From: JAKFWF01 sp031367505
GTDB taxonomy: Bacteria; Pseudomonadota; Alphaproteobacteria; Rhizobiales; Hyphomicrobiaceae
Assembly (NCBI GenBank): GCA_031367505.1
Contig: JANLPY010000148.1
Coordinates: forward strand, 28,568 to 92,567
DNA length: 64,000 nt
Direction: 5' to 3'
Position numbers and translations under genes: made by a program. This document shows, in pieces, positions 52,828 through 61,801 of this stretch (position 1 is its first letter; each line of letters opens with the position of its first letter). Under the pieces are notes generated by a model. The model was not told the origin of the DNA. It made no database searches and saw nothing but the letters and a program-made list of their open reading frames with translations.

Positions 52828-52840
52828 TGAACTTAGTTCA
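52828..52840. promoter_or_regulatory. Candidate TetR operator
   Basis: TGAAC-TTA-GTTCA is a perfect inverted repeat with 5-bp arms, 95 bases before the TetR start and 128 bases before the amidase start. TetR-family repressors usually bind such palindromes in shared divergent promoters. Binding is inference. Confidence 0.45.
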
Positions 52841-52934
52841 TAAATACGCTTCGTGCTAGTTGAAGACTCGGCGGCGCATCCATTGAGTGCTGTCCGCCGT
52901 ATACCTACGGATATGTCCGCAAGGGGACTTTGCC

Positions 52935-53549
52935 ATGAAGACTACCAAGCAGACGTCGTATCGCCCCAAAATGCGTGAGCAGATGCTGGAGATCGCAACG
53001 CGTATCGTTGCTACCGAAGGGCTGTCGGCCCTCCAAGCCCGACGGATCGCGCATGACGCTGGCTGTGCCGTCGGCACACTCTATAACGTGTTTGGTGGCC
53101 TCGATTTGTTGATCATCGAAGCCAATGCAAACACGCTTACGGCGTTGGGAAAGGACTTGGCCCAAGCCAACGCTGATGTAGTCCAGGCACCAGTACGCGA
53201 CCGGCTGATGGCGTTGGCGTTGGCCTACCTCGACTTTGCCAGCACGCACAACAAGGCGTGGCGTGCAATTTTCGAACATCAGATGTCACCGGACGCCGAA
53301 GTGCCGGTTTGGTACCGTGACCGGCAAGGTGAGCTGTTCGGATTGGTCGAAGCGATACTCACTCCGACGAACGCTGATCCGAAGACGCGCGCAATCAATG
53401 CCCGCGCTTTATTTGCTGCCGTGCATGGCATCGTCGCTATTTCGTTGGACAGCAAACTAGGCGATTTCGACTACGCGGAGACGCAAAAACAAATCCGGTT
53501 CGTAGTCGGTGCAGTCGCAGATGGGATGGCACCTGGGCCGGCGATATAG
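52935..53549 (+). CDS. TetR/AcrR-family transcriptional regulator
   Basis: 204 aa from ATG 52935 (AAGGGGA upstream); a longer frame from 52887 is less likely. The N-terminal HTH contains EIATRIVATEGLSALQARRIAHDAGCAVGTLYNVFGGLDLLI. The C-terminal ligand domain is of the WHG/TetR_C_33 kind (LAYLDFASTHNKAWRAIFEHQ, and a Trp-His-Gly-like AAVHGIVAISLD). It is divergent from the amidase gene and probably regulates it. The inducer is unknown. Confidence 0.85.
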   Translation: MKTTKQTSYRPKMREQMLEIATRIVATEGLSALQARRIAHDAGCAVGTLYNVFGGLDLLIIEANANTLTALGKDLAQANADVVQAPVRDRLMALALAYLDFASTHNKAWRAIFEHQMSPDAEVPVWYRDRQGELFGLVEAILTPTNADPKTRAINARALFAAVHGIVAISLDSKLGDFDYAETQKQIRFVVGAVADGMAPGPAI

Positions 53550-53583
53550 TTGGAGCCCCGCGCTCCATATCGCAACCGCAGTT

Positions 53584-54063
53584 TCAATTCTTCGATTTTA
53601 CCGGAGTGGTGACTGCCGCTGCATTCCCCAACGCCGCCACAATGACGTTGAGATCCTGCAGAAAACGCTCTCGGCTCGCCCCCGGCAACGCCGCCATGAT
53701 CTTATCGTCGATCCTTTTTGCCAAGGGCTCAGCCGACTTCAACACCTTCCAGCCTTCGTCAGAAAGTCGAACGGCATAAGCGCGTGCGTCCTCTTTGGTT
53801 CGACGCCGTAGGATCAAACCCTTTTTGAGCATACGCCGAACGATGTCGGCGAGGGTCGACCGATCAATGCCAGTACGATCCACCAGGTTGGTTTGACTAA
53901 GGCCTTCATGATGGGCGACTGTCACCAGAACTGCGAACTGCCGCGGTGTCAGATCACCGGTCGACATTTCAGATTGAAAGATGTCGCCAGCGCATTGGCC
54001 AGCACGGTGCAACAGATGAATAGGAGAACGCTCCAGGCGTTCTGCTGACTTGTCCTTTGACAT
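53584..54063 (-). CDS. MarR-family transcriptional regulator
   Basis: 159 aa from ATG 54063; the open frame extends to 54135 but lacks homology there. The MarR domain shows LTPRQFAVLVTVAHHEGLSQTNLVDRTGIDRSTLADIVRRMLKKGLI, the wing with RRTKEDARAYAVRLSDEGW, and a C-terminal dimerisation helix. It is convergent with the TetR gene (34 bases). No target gene is obvious. The 242-base gap upstream (54064-54305) holds its promoter region but shows no clear operator. Confidence 0.87.
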   Translation of the reverse strand: MSKDKSAERLERSPIHLLHRAGQCAGDIFQSEMSTGDLTPRQFAVLVTVAHHEGLSQTNLVDRTGIDRSTLADIVRRMLKKGLILRRRTKEDARAYAVRLSDEGWKVLKSAEPLAKRIDDKIMAALPGASRERFLQDLNVIVAALGNAAAVTTPVKSKN

Positions 54064-54305
54064 GGTTTTTGTGACATTCTCCGACAGCGGGATATTGAGC
54101 GAACACGTGAGGCACGGAGCGAAACATAGCCACAACCTCCGATGGAACTATCTCCAATTCGGCGAAGGACCATCGCTACACATAGAAAAGCTGATTTCTT
54201 TAACATCGTCCAGTATGTCGGCGACGATTTCGCTAGATTACTTGTCTAAACAGTTTTGAAGGCCATAATTATCGTGCGATTTTGCACCAATTTTTGTGTT
54301 TTAGC

Positions 54306-54914
54306 TCACGACCTGGCAGATTCCACTGACGAGAATCGACGCAACAGCCCTAATTGTGCGACACCGAACACAACTGTTAGTGGCATGACACCGAGCATTT
54401 TAAAACCGATCCAGAACTCCTCCGAGAAGTTGCGCCAGACAATCTCATTCAGACCCGCAAGTAGCAGAAAAAACAGCGCCCAACGCAACGTCAGCAAACG
54501 CCAACCGGCTGCGGTCAATTTGAATACGTCACCCAATACATGCCGCAAAAGCGAGTGACCAAACACCAATCCGCCAAGTAAAATCAAGGCGAATAGTGTA
54601 TTTACAATTGTGGGTTTCAATTTGATAAACAGCGCGTCTTGGAGCCATAGCGTCAAACCGCCGAAAACCAATACGAAGACACCCGAAATCAGGGGCATCA
54701 TCGGTACACGCCCAAACAATGCACGCGACGCAATCAATGCGATCCCCGTCGCGACCATGAAGGCTCCGGTGCCCCAAAAAATGCTTTTCGTCATGGCGTT
54801 GGTGATGAAAAAGACCACCAACGGTCCCAACTCGACCAGCATCTTGAGGAGTTGCCTGCTATCAAATTCAGGCTCTGCGGAAGGTGCGGGCAACTTGTGA
54901 TTGGTATCCAACAT
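54306..54914 (-). CDS. YciB/IspZ-family septation membrane protein, copy B
   Basis: 202 aa from ATG 54914; longer frames overlap the neighbouring copy. After a short soluble start, about five hydrophobic spans follow the family pattern: LVELGPLVVFFITNAM near residue 22, MMPLISGVFVLVFGGLTLWLQDALFIKLKPTIVNTLFALILLGG, HVLGDVFKLTAAGWRLLTLRWALFFL and LNEIVWRNFSEEFWIGFKMLGVMP. YciB/IspZ proteins take part in cell envelope and septum function. It lies directly downstream of a second copy, 73 bases away. Confidence 0.85.
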   Translation of the reverse strand: MLDTNHKLPAPSAEPEFDSRQLLKMLVELGPLVVFFITNAMTKSIFWGTGAFMVATGIALIASRALFGRVPMMPLISGVFVLVFGGLTLWLQDALFIKLKPTIVNTLFALILLGGLVFGHSLLRHVLGDVFKLTAAGWRLLTLRWALFFLLLAGLNEIVWRNFSEEFWIGFKMLGVMPLTVVFGVAQLGLLRRFSSVESARS

Positions 54915-54987
54915 TACAGCACTCCGTGAACACTTGCAGGGCGGTCGACGTTGATGGCTTGTTTCAAGTTCGTAACGGCCGGGAGGG

Positions 54988-55623
54988 TTATTCGGCTGGC
55001 CCACCGCCGCCGTCACCAGGCAGCCTGTACTTATGCATGATGGTCGTCTGCCACCAGGCGAACAAGCCACTCAATGGCATCACGATGAATAACTTGAACA
55101 AGATCCAGATGTTCACGCCATCCAACTTATACGTGCCAAGCGTGTAGTTGGCATCCGCGAAACCTTGTCGCACAGCCTCGTTCGCGACGGCCGTCAAAAC
55201 GAAAAACCAGGCGAAGTTCCACGTGAACTTGTTCCAACCCTCTTCCGTGTAGTGGAAGGTCTTGTCGAAGACATACTTGAAAAAATTCTTACCGTTGTAG
55301 AGCCCGTAAAACAGGAACAGCGCGAAAAGCATGTTGAAAATGGTGACTTTAATCTGCACCCACATGCTGTCACCAGTGACGATGGTCAGCGTCCCGAACG
55401 TGATCGTCACCGCGCTGGCGATGAGCGGAAACACCGGCGGACGACCCAGCACCCACATCATTGTCGCGATCGCGACAAATGTCGCGCCGATCAGTGCGTA
55501 AGTGCCGGCCGTAATACCGTAGGCCGCGTTCACGATGAACATCGTGATCAGCGGGCCGAACTCGCTCAGTATATTGATCGACTGCTCAGCATTGAACGGA
55601 AAGTGGCGTCTCAACCAATTCAT
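54988..55623 (-). CDS. YciB/IspZ-family septation membrane protein, copy A
   Basis: 211 aa. Family features are present: INILSEFGPLITMFIVNAAYG near residue 18, FPLIASAVTITFGTLTIVTGDSMWVQIKVTIFNMLFALFLFYG near 65-110, YTEEGWNKFTWNFAWFFVLTAVANEAVR near 130, and WILFKLFIVMPLSGLFAWWQ near 180. It follows ftsY (69 bases), the usual alphaproteobacterial place. A second homologue follows it, so the pair is a tandem duplication that has diverged considerably. Confidence 0.87.
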   Translation of the reverse strand: MNWLRRHFPFNAEQSINILSEFGPLITMFIVNAAYGITAGTYALIGATFVAIATMMWVLGRPPVFPLIASAVTITFGTLTIVTGDSMWVQIKVTIFNMLFALFLFYGLYNGKNFFKYVFDKTFHYTEEGWNKFTWNFAWFFVLTAVANEAVRQGFADANYTLGTYKLDGVNIWILFKLFIVMPLSGLFAWWQTTIMHKYRLPGDGGGGPAE

Positions 55624-55692
55624 TGTGTTGCTCGTCCCTTTTGCGACCGGCTCGCTTCAACGTCACGTCCGGCCGCCCCCCGACTAAACGTC

Positions 55693-56778
55693 CTACCCGA
55701 GTGCAATGGCGCGCGCAAACTCTGCCGCATTGAAGCTCTGCAGGTCATCAACACCTTCACCGACGCCTATGGCATGAACCGGAAGACCGTGCTTGGCAGC
55801 AATTGCCACGAGTATTCCACCGCGGGCGGTACCGTCCAATTTTGTCATAACGAGGCCCGTCACTCCGGCACGTTCGCGAAACACATCCACCTGCGACATT
55901 GCGTTCTGCCCGGTGGTCGCATCAAGCACGAGAACGACGTCATGTGGTGCGCTCGCATCTGATTTTCGAATGACACGAATGACCTTCTCGAGCTCTTCCA
56001 TCAACGCTTGCTTATTTTGTAGCCGGCCGGCCGTATCGACGATCAGTACATCGGCCGATTGTTCGCGCGCCTGTTGCATCGCATCGTAGGCGAGGCCCGA
56101 CGAATCGGCACCAACCTTACCAGAGATAACGATAGCGCTCGTTCTTTCGCCCCAGACCTTCAATTGATCGATGGCCGCCGCTCGGAACGTATCACCGGCA
56201 GCCAGTACCACCTTGCGGCCCTCAGCGTGATACTGGCTCGCAAGTTTACCGATTGTCGTCGTTTTGCCGCCGCCGTTCACGCCAACGACGAGGATGACAT
56301 GCGGCTTATGGCTCCCGTCGATCACCAATGACTTGGCGACCGGTGCCAAGACCCGCTCGACTTCGGCGGCTAGAACCGCGCGCACTTCTTCCGGCGTTAT
56401 CGACTTGTCGAGCCGGTTCTTCGACAGCATCGCCGTTATGCGGGTCGCCGTTTCGACGCCGAGGTCGGCCTGAATCAACACATCTTCGAGATCACCCAAC
56501 GTTTCGGCGTCGAGCTTACGTTTTGTGAAGACGCCGGTTATGCCTTCGGCAAGTTTCGACGAGGTCTTGGACAAGCCCGACGTCAATCGAGCGAACCAAC
56601 CCTTTTTCGGTTCGGCTGCCGGCTCAGGTATCACGATGCCCGGCGTTGAATCCGCTGCCGGCGTTTCAGTGACCTGGGTTGGCTGATCGGCATGTTCGTC
56701 AGTAGCCGTAGGCGAATGCTCCGCCCCCCGGCCGAACAGCCGGCCCATGAAGCCGGTCTTCTTAGGCGCATCCGTCAT
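55693..56778 (-). CDS. ftsY: Signal recognition particle receptor FtsY
   Basis: 361 aa GTPase that docks the SRP-ribosome complex at the membrane. A short acidic A region (about 1-60) precedes the NG domain. G1 is VVGVNGGGKTTTIGKLA, followed by ILAAGDTFRAAA-like VLAAGDTFRAAAIDQL, G3 DTAGRLQNK, G4 TKLDGTARGG and the closing GVGEGVDDLQSFNAAEFA. The canonical GVNGVGKT reads GVNGGGKT, a minor change. The ATG overlaps the mtaB stop (ATGA). Ffh, its partner, is encoded at 60168. Confidence 0.95.
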   Translation of the reverse strand: MTDAPKKTGFMGRLFGRGAEHSPTATDEHADQPTQVTETPAADSTPGIVIPEPAAEPKKGWFARLTSGLSKTSSKLAEGITGVFTKRKLDAETLGDLEDVLIQADLGVETATRITAMLSKNRLDKSITPEEVRAVLAAEVERVLAPVAKSLVIDGSHKPHVILVVGVNGGGKTTTIGKLASQYHAEGRKVVLAAGDTFRAAAIDQLKVWGERTSAIVISGKVGADSSGLAYDAMQQAREQSADVLIVDTAGRLQNKQALMEELEKVIRVIRKSDASAPHDVVLVLDATTGQNAMSQVDVFRERAGVTGLVMTKLDGTARGGILVAIAAKHGLPVHAIGVGEGVDDLQSFNAAEFARAIALG

Positions 56779-58037
56779 GAGACCACCGTTGCGTTGAGAC
56801 GCCGCTCGCGATGACCATTGATTTTTGCGGACTTGAAGGTGCCCGCTGCTAGCGCAACCTCGGATCTGAGTTCGACTTCAGCAAATTGCTGGGTCCGCCC
56901 GATACGCCCGTTTTCCATCATGACTTCGATCGTCTGGCCTGCAAGCGCATCGAAATAGTTGCCAAGCACCACATCGCCCTTGGCGCGAAGACGTAAAGCC
57001 CGTTCCTTGATCGCGGATTTCGCAACTTGCGGCATCCGGGCGGCTGGTGTCGTCGCGCGCGGCGAGTACGGAAACACGTGCAGGAACGTCAACCCACAAT
57101 CGTCGACAATGCGAAGTGTATTCTCGAACATTTCCTCGGTTTCCGTCGGGAAACCAACGATCAGATCCGCGCCGAACACGATGTCTGGCCGTTGCCGGCG
57201 CACGTCTTGGCAAAACCGGGCGGCTTCAGCAGAGGAATGCCGGCGCTTCATCCGCTTCAAGATCATGTCGTCGCCGGACTGCATCGATAGATGCAAGTGC
57301 GGCATCAAGCGAGGCTCTTCGACTATGGCATCCACCAGATCTCGATCTATCTCGGTTTGATCAATTGATGATAATCGCAGACGCCTGAGTTCGGGCACGT
57401 GCTTCAGTACCATCCGCACCAGCCGCCCGAGCGTCATCTCACCGGGTAAATCGGGTCCGTATGAAGTGATGTCGACGCCGGTCAGCACAATCTCGGCACA
57501 GCCGTTTTCGACCAAGCGCCGCACTTGTGCAACGACCTCGCCGGCAGGTACGGATCGCGAAGGTCCGCGGCCAAACGGTATAATGCAGAAGGTACAACGG
57601 TGATCGCAGCCGTTCTGCACTTGTACGTAGCCACGTGGCAATGCGCCGAAACCGTCAATCAGATGATGCGCCGTGTCGCGCACACTCATGATGTCGTTGA
57701 CCACCACGCGTTCGGTGCCGGCTAGACCGAAACCTTCGAACGTCGACGCCTGCATTTTTTCCACGTTACCGATCACGTGATCGACTTCGGCCATGGCCGC
57801 GAACCGTTGCGGTTCGATTTGGGCAGCACAACCGGTCACGATGATGCGCGACGCAGGATTCTCGCGCCTTAACCGGCGGATCTGTTGTCCTGCTTGCCTG
57901 ACGGACTCCGCCGTCACCGCGCACGTGTTGATGATAATCGCGTCATCGAGCCCGGCCGATACCGCATGCTTACGCATGACCTCGGACTCGTATGCATTGA
58001 GCCGGCAACCCAGGGTAATGATCGTTGGCTCACGCAT
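56775..58037 (-). CDS. mtaB: tRNA t6A37 methylthiotransferase MtaB
   Basis: 420 aa radical SAM enzyme that converts t6A37 to ms2t6A37 in tRNA. The N-terminal Fe-S cysteines lie in TLGCRLNAYESE, INTCAVTAESVRQ and VTGCAAQ. The radical SAM motif is NGCDHRCTFCIIPFGRG (CxxxCxxC). The TRAM region follows at the C-terminus, where no cysteines are visible. It overlaps ftsY by ATGA and follows dapF by 4 bases, forming an essential-gene unit. Confidence 0.93.
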   Translation of the reverse strand: MREPTIITLGCRLNAYESEVMRKHAVSAGLDDAIIINTCAVTAESVRQAGQQIRRLRRENPASRIIVTGCAAQIEPQRFAAMAEVDHVIGNVEKMQASTFEGFGLAGTERVVVNDIMSVRDTAHHLIDGFGALPRGYVQVQNGCDHRCTFCIIPFGRGPSRSVPAGEVVAQVRRLVENGCAEIVLTGVDITSYGPDLPGEMTLGRLVRMVLKHVPELRRLRLSSIDQTEIDRDLVDAIVEEPRLMPHLHLSMQSGDDMILKRMKRRHSSAEAARFCQDVRRQRPDIVFGADLIVGFPTETEEMFENTLRIVDDCGLTFLHVFPYSPRATTPAARMPQVAKSAIKERALRLRAKGDVVLGNYFDALAGQTIEVMMENGRIGRTQQFAEVELRSEVALAAGTFKSAKINGHRERRLNATVVS

Positions 58038-58041
58038 TGGA

Positions 58042-58923
58042 TCAGTTCAACCGCTGCGCTGCGCCGGCGGAAAAATCGTACACACCGGCATATTCGTCTT
58101 CAGCCGGTCCGGTCATCAATATGCGATTATTGGCGGTCCATTCGATCGACAGGGCCCCACCCGGTACGTGCACCGTCACACGGCGATCGGTGCGTCGGGT
58201 ATGTGCGCCCAGCACTCCAGCTGCACAAGCAGCGGAGCCGCACGCAGGGGTTAATCCGGCGCCGCGCTCCCACGTCCGCAGAGTTATCGAAATCGGCGAT
58301 GTTACTTGAGCGAGCGAAATGTTCGCCCGATCGGGAAATATCGGATGGTTCTCCAGCATCGGTCCGAACCGGCCGAGGTCGTAGATCGTGACATCCTTCA
58401 CCCAGAACACGGCATGCGGATTGCCGACATTCACGACCGAGGGAGAATGCAAGATCGGATTGTCGATCGGCCCAATCTGCAGCTCAATCCGCTTGGTATC
58501 GTAAAACGGCTCAGCCAGTGGGATCTCGTTCCAGGCGAAGCGCGGTTCGCCCATGTCGACCGTGATATTCTCTTGATCAACGACGGCCACGGCCAACACA
58601 CCAGGCCGCGTCTCGAATTTGAAATGTTCACGGCCAATCGCCTTGTGCGCCAACCAGCTCACGCAGCGCATGCCATTACCGCACGCCTGGGCCTCCGACC
58701 CGTCGGTATTATAGATCCGAATGAATGCTTCCGTACCGGGTGTCTTCGGATCGTGCAGCACCATCATCTGATCAAACCGCGACAACGGATCCAACGCGAC
58801 CGCGCGTGCTTCGCCAGCGTTTATGATCCGCTTCGTACCGCGCAGATCGACAACGACGATCTCGTTCCCGAGACCATTCATCTTGCGAAAGGGCAGTGGC
58901 GCACTGGTGGCGATCGACGGCAT
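58042..58923 (-). CDS. dapF: Diaminopimelate epimerase
   Basis: 293 aa. Cofactor-independent epimerase that makes meso-diaminopimelate for peptidoglycan and lysine. The two catalytic cysteines are in QACGNGMRCVSW (near 82) and PACGSAACAAGV (near 228). The N-terminal FRKMNGLGNEIVVVDLR is typical. It heads the run dapF-mtaB-ftsY-yciB on the minus strand. A small membrane protein gene lies 61 bases upstream. Confidence 0.95.
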   Translation of the reverse strand: MPSIATSAPLPFRKMNGLGNEIVVVDLRGTKRIINAGEARAVALDPLSRFDQMMVLHDPKTPGTEAFIRIYNTDGSEAQACGNGMRCVSWLAHKAIGREHFKFETRPGVLAVAVVDQENITVDMGEPRFAWNEIPLAEPFYDTKRIELQIGPIDNPILHSPSVVNVGNPHAVFWVKDVTIYDLGRFGPMLENHPIFPDRANISLAQVTSPISITLRTWERGAGLTPACGSAACAAGVLGAHTRRTDRRVTVHVPGGALSIEWTANNRILMTGPAEDEYAGVYDFSAGAAQRLN

Positions 58924-58984
58924 AGCACGCTATATGGCGAAGGCACGCGGCTGTGACAATCGCTCAATTCGACTAAACCGCAGA

Positions 58985-59191
58985 TCAGTCCTTCTTGTTG
59001 GCCCAATAAAAGGCGAACACCAGCATCCAAAACAGCAACGCCATGGCGTCGAGCAGGACTTCGAGACGTCGCAAATCCATTGAACGGGCCCACTCTGGCG
59101 GGCCGACAAACAAAGCCACACTAATGGCCGCACCGGCGAACAAACACAGACCAATCAGGCCCCAAAGAACGCGTGTCGTACGTCTGGTCAT
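58985..59191 (-). CDS. Small membrane protein, function unknown
   Basis: 68 aa from ATG 59191, with GGGAGG 6 bases upstream; a frame from 59362 has no homology before this. Two hydrophobic spans (GLIGLCLFAGAAISVALFVG and LEVLLDAMALLFWMLVFAFYWA) and short basic ends suggest an inner-membrane protein. I do not recognise it. It precedes dapF on the same strand and could be cotranscribed with it. Confidence 0.55.
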   Translation of the reverse strand: MTRRTTRVLWGLIGLCLFAGAAISVALFVGPPEWARSMDLRRLEVLLDAMALLFWMLVFAFYWANKKD

Positions 59192-59505
59192 GGCATTCCT
59201 CCCGGAATTCGTCGCGCCCATAATAAATAAGACGCGCCGCAGCGCTCCGATCCGTTGACTATGCCACAAACGACCTCCCATCACGAACGAATACGACGTT
59301 GCCTGAGCAACCGTGGTGCCGCAAATTGTTTGACTTTCTTTGCCCAGCAGCGCATTCACCACTCAACCATTACCGGCCCGAACCATCGAGCCGCCGCCTC
59401 GTACATGGATTTGCACGCTGCAAACTCCGGGAGACAAGGGGGTCAACATCCGCCAGCGCGTTGCGCTCGCGGGTGATAAATTGCTTTGCGTCAAGGAGTT
59501 AGCCA
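59192..59505. other. 314-base gap before the GST gene
   Basis: No gene is visible. Two TTGACT hexamers (59255-59260 and 59330-59335) could be -35 boxes, but no good -10 follows. A 15-bp palindrome TTTGCA-CGC-TGCAAA lies at 59410-59424, about 80 bases before the GST start, and could be a regulator site. Confidence 0.35.
59410..59424. promoter_or_regulatory. Palindrome upstream of the GST gene
   Basis: TTTGCA-CGC-TGCAAA has perfect 6-bp arms around a 3-base centre in the leader of the GST gene. Regulators with short palindromes bind such sites; assignment is by symmetry only. Confidence 0.3.
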
Positions 59506-60150
59506 ATGCTGAAGGTTTGGGGACGCAAGACTTCGGTCAACGTGCAAAAAGTCATGTGGGCGGTCGGCGAACTTGGCCTTGTACACGAACGGATTGATGC
59601 TGGCGCTGCCTTCGGCAAACTCGACACGCCCGAATTTGGCGCGATGAACCCGAACCGGCTGGTGCCGGTGATCGACGACAACGGCTTCATCCTGTGGGAG
59701 TCGAGCGCCATCGTCCGCTATCTCAGCGAACACTACGGCCGCGGCAAACTCGCTCCGGATGGACGCCACGCCTACGCCCGCGCCGACCAATGGATGGAGT
59801 GGTCGATCACTGAACTCTATCGTGACGTCATCGCCGTCTGTTTCCTCGGCCTGATCCGCACACCTGCCAAGGAGCGCGACAATGCCGGCATCGCCGCTGC
59901 CGCGAAGCGCGTTGGCGATAAACTTGGCATTCTCGATCGCCATCTCGACGGCCGTGCTTTCATCTGCGGCGATCAGCTCACGATGGCCGACATCGCCGTC
60001 GGCACGATGATGTATCGCTATTTCAACCTGCCTCTCGAACGTCCTACCCTCGGCAATGTCGAGCACTGGTATGGCCGATTGAGCGCCCGTAAACCATATC
60101 AGGAACACGTCATGGTCGACTTCCAGGCCATGAAGGTTCCCGGCGCTTAA
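59506..60150 (+). CDS. Glutathione S-transferase family protein
   Basis: 214 aa with the two-domain GST fold. The N-terminal thioredoxin domain has LKVWGRKTSVNVQKVMWAVGEL, MNPNRLVPVIDDNG near 46 and LWESSAIVRYLSEHYG near 64, which holds the Glu-Ser glutathione contact. The C-terminal helical domain contains GDQLTMADIAVGTMMYRYF. AAGGAG lies upstream. The substrate is unknown. It ends 17 bases before ffh on the same strand and may be cotranscribed with it. Confidence 0.88.
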   Translation: MLKVWGRKTSVNVQKVMWAVGELGLVHERIDAGAAFGKLDTPEFGAMNPNRLVPVIDDNGFILWESSAIVRYLSEHYGRGKLAPDGRHAYARADQWMEWSITELYRDVIAVCFLGLIRTPAKERDNAGIAAAAKRVGDKLGILDRHLDGRAFICGDQLTMADIAVGTMMYRYFNLPLERPTLGNVEHWYGRLSARKPYQEHVMVDFQAMKVPGA

Positions 60151-60167
60151 AAGACGAGGCTACACGC

Positions 60168-61715
60168 ATGTTCCAATCCCTCTCCGATCGCTTATCCGGC
60201 GTCCTCGATAAACTCACGCGCCGCGGCTCGTTGAGCGAAGCGGACGTGACGGAGGCCATGCGGGAGGTTCGGCGCGCGCTGCTCGAGGCCGACGTCGCGC
60301 TCGATGTCGTCAAGGACTTCACCGATAAAGTGAAGGCCAAAGCGGTCGGCCAGAATGTTATCAAGTCGGTGACGCCAGGCCAGATGGTCGTCAAGATCGT
60401 CTACGACGAACTCGTGGCGATGCTCGGCTCCGACGCCCAGCCGATTGATCTCATCGCCCAGCCACCGGTCGCGATCCTGATGGTCGGCCTGCAAGGCTCC
60501 GGCAAGACGACGACGACCGCCAAGATCGCCTACCGACTGACCAATCGGGACAAGAAAAAAGTCCTGATGGCGTCGCTCGATACGCGGCGTCCGGCAGCCC
60601 AAGAACAACTTCGTGTTCTTGGCGAACAGACCCACGTCGAAACGCTGCCGATTATCGCTGGCCAGCAACCGCTGGAAATCGCCAAGCGCGCGATGGAGGC
60701 CGCCCGCCTCGGCGGCTACGATGTCGTGCTGCTCGATACCGCCGGCCGCACCACCATCGACGAAGTGCTGATGGAGGAAGTCGCCGCCGTCAAGTTAGCG
60801 ACCAAACCGAACGAAACATTGCTCGTCGCCGACGCGCTGACTGGCCAGGACGCCGTTAACACCGCGAAAGCCTTCGAAGGCCGCTTAGGCGTCACCGGCA
60901 TCGTGCTGACCCGCGTCGACGGCGATGGTCGTGGCGGCGCCGCCCTGTCGATGCGCGCGGTCACCGGCCGCCCGATCAAGCTTTTGGGTGTCGGCGAGAA
61001 GTGGGACGCGCTCGAGGATTTCCATCCCGACCGCATCGCCAACCGCATTCTCGGCATGGGCGACATCCTCAGCCTGGTCGAGAAAGCCGCCGGTGTCGTC
61101 GATGCCGATCAAGCGGCAAAGATGGCCGCCAAGATGCAGAAGGGTGGCTTCGATCTGCAGGACATGGCCGACCAACTCAAGCAGATGGAAAAAATGGGCG
61201 GTCTCGGCGGCATCATGGGCATGATGCCCGGCGTCGCCAAGCTCAAATCGCAGATGGCCGATACCGGCGTCGGCGAGAAGATGCTGAAGCGCCAGCACGC
61301 GATCATCATGTCGATGACGAAGAAGGAGCGGGCGAGCCCAAAGATCCTCGACGGCAAACGCAAGCGCCGCATCGCCGCCGGTTCCGGGGCGAAGGTCGAG
61401 GAGATCAACAAGCTCATCAAGCAACACCGCGACATGGCCGACATGATGAAAGCCATGGCCAAGAACAAGGGTGGCATGATGGGCAAAATGGCCGGCATGC
61501 TCGGGCTTGGCGGTGGCGGAATGGGTGGCGGCGGTATGCCGTCCGACATCTCGCCGGAAATGCTCGAAAGCTTGAAGCGGGGCGAGATGCCGAAAGGTAT
61601 GCCGCCTATGCCCGGCGGAATGCCGAAGCTGCCCGGCCTCGGTGGCGGCGGACTACCGGGGCTCGGCGGTTCGCGCTTCCCGGGTCTGCCCGGATTGCCG
61701 GGCAAGAAGAAATGA
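60168..61715 (+). CDS. ffh: Signal recognition particle protein Ffh
   Basis: 515 aa. The N domain and GTPase G domain include G1 GLQGSGKTTTTAKIA, DTRRPAAQEQL, G3 DTAGRTT, G4 TRVDGDGRGGAALS and the closing GVGEKWDALEDFHPDR. The M domain (from about 325) is Met-rich for signal-peptide binding, with the SRP RNA-binding SMTKKERASPKILDGKRKRRIAAGSG. A long Gly/Met/Pro tail closes it. It binds 4.5S RNA and nascent chains and docks with FtsY. The SRP RNA gene is not seen in the window. rpsP follows. Confidence 0.96.
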   Translation: MFQSLSDRLSGVLDKLTRRGSLSEADVTEAMREVRRALLEADVALDVVKDFTDKVKAKAVGQNVIKSVTPGQMVVKIVYDELVAMLGSDAQPIDLIAQPPVAILMVGLQGSGKTTTTAKIAYRLTNRDKKKVLMASLDTRRPAAQEQLRVLGEQTHVETLPIIAGQQPLEIAKRAMEAARLGGYDVVLLDTAGRTTIDEVLMEEVAAVKLATKPNETLLVADALTGQDAVNTAKAFEGRLGVTGIVLTRVDGDGRGGAALSMRAVTGRPIKLLGVGEKWDALEDFHPDRIANRILGMGDILSLVEKAAGVVDADQAAKMAAKMQKGGFDLQDMADQLKQMEKMGGLGGIMGMMPGVAKLKSQMADTGVGEKMLKRQHAIIMSMTKKERASPKILDGKRKRRIAAGSGAKVEEINKLIKQHRDMADMMKAMAKNKGGMMGKMAGMLGLGGGGMGGGGMPSDISPEMLESLKRGEMPKGMPPMPGGMPKLPGLGGGGLPGLGGSRFPGLPGLPGKKK

Positions 61716-61801
61716 ATTTCTGGCGAGGGCCGGCCGCGGCGTTAGACCAACCTTCGCAATCACAAATCAACGCATGAACCAAGCCAACTAGGAGACCACC
61801 A

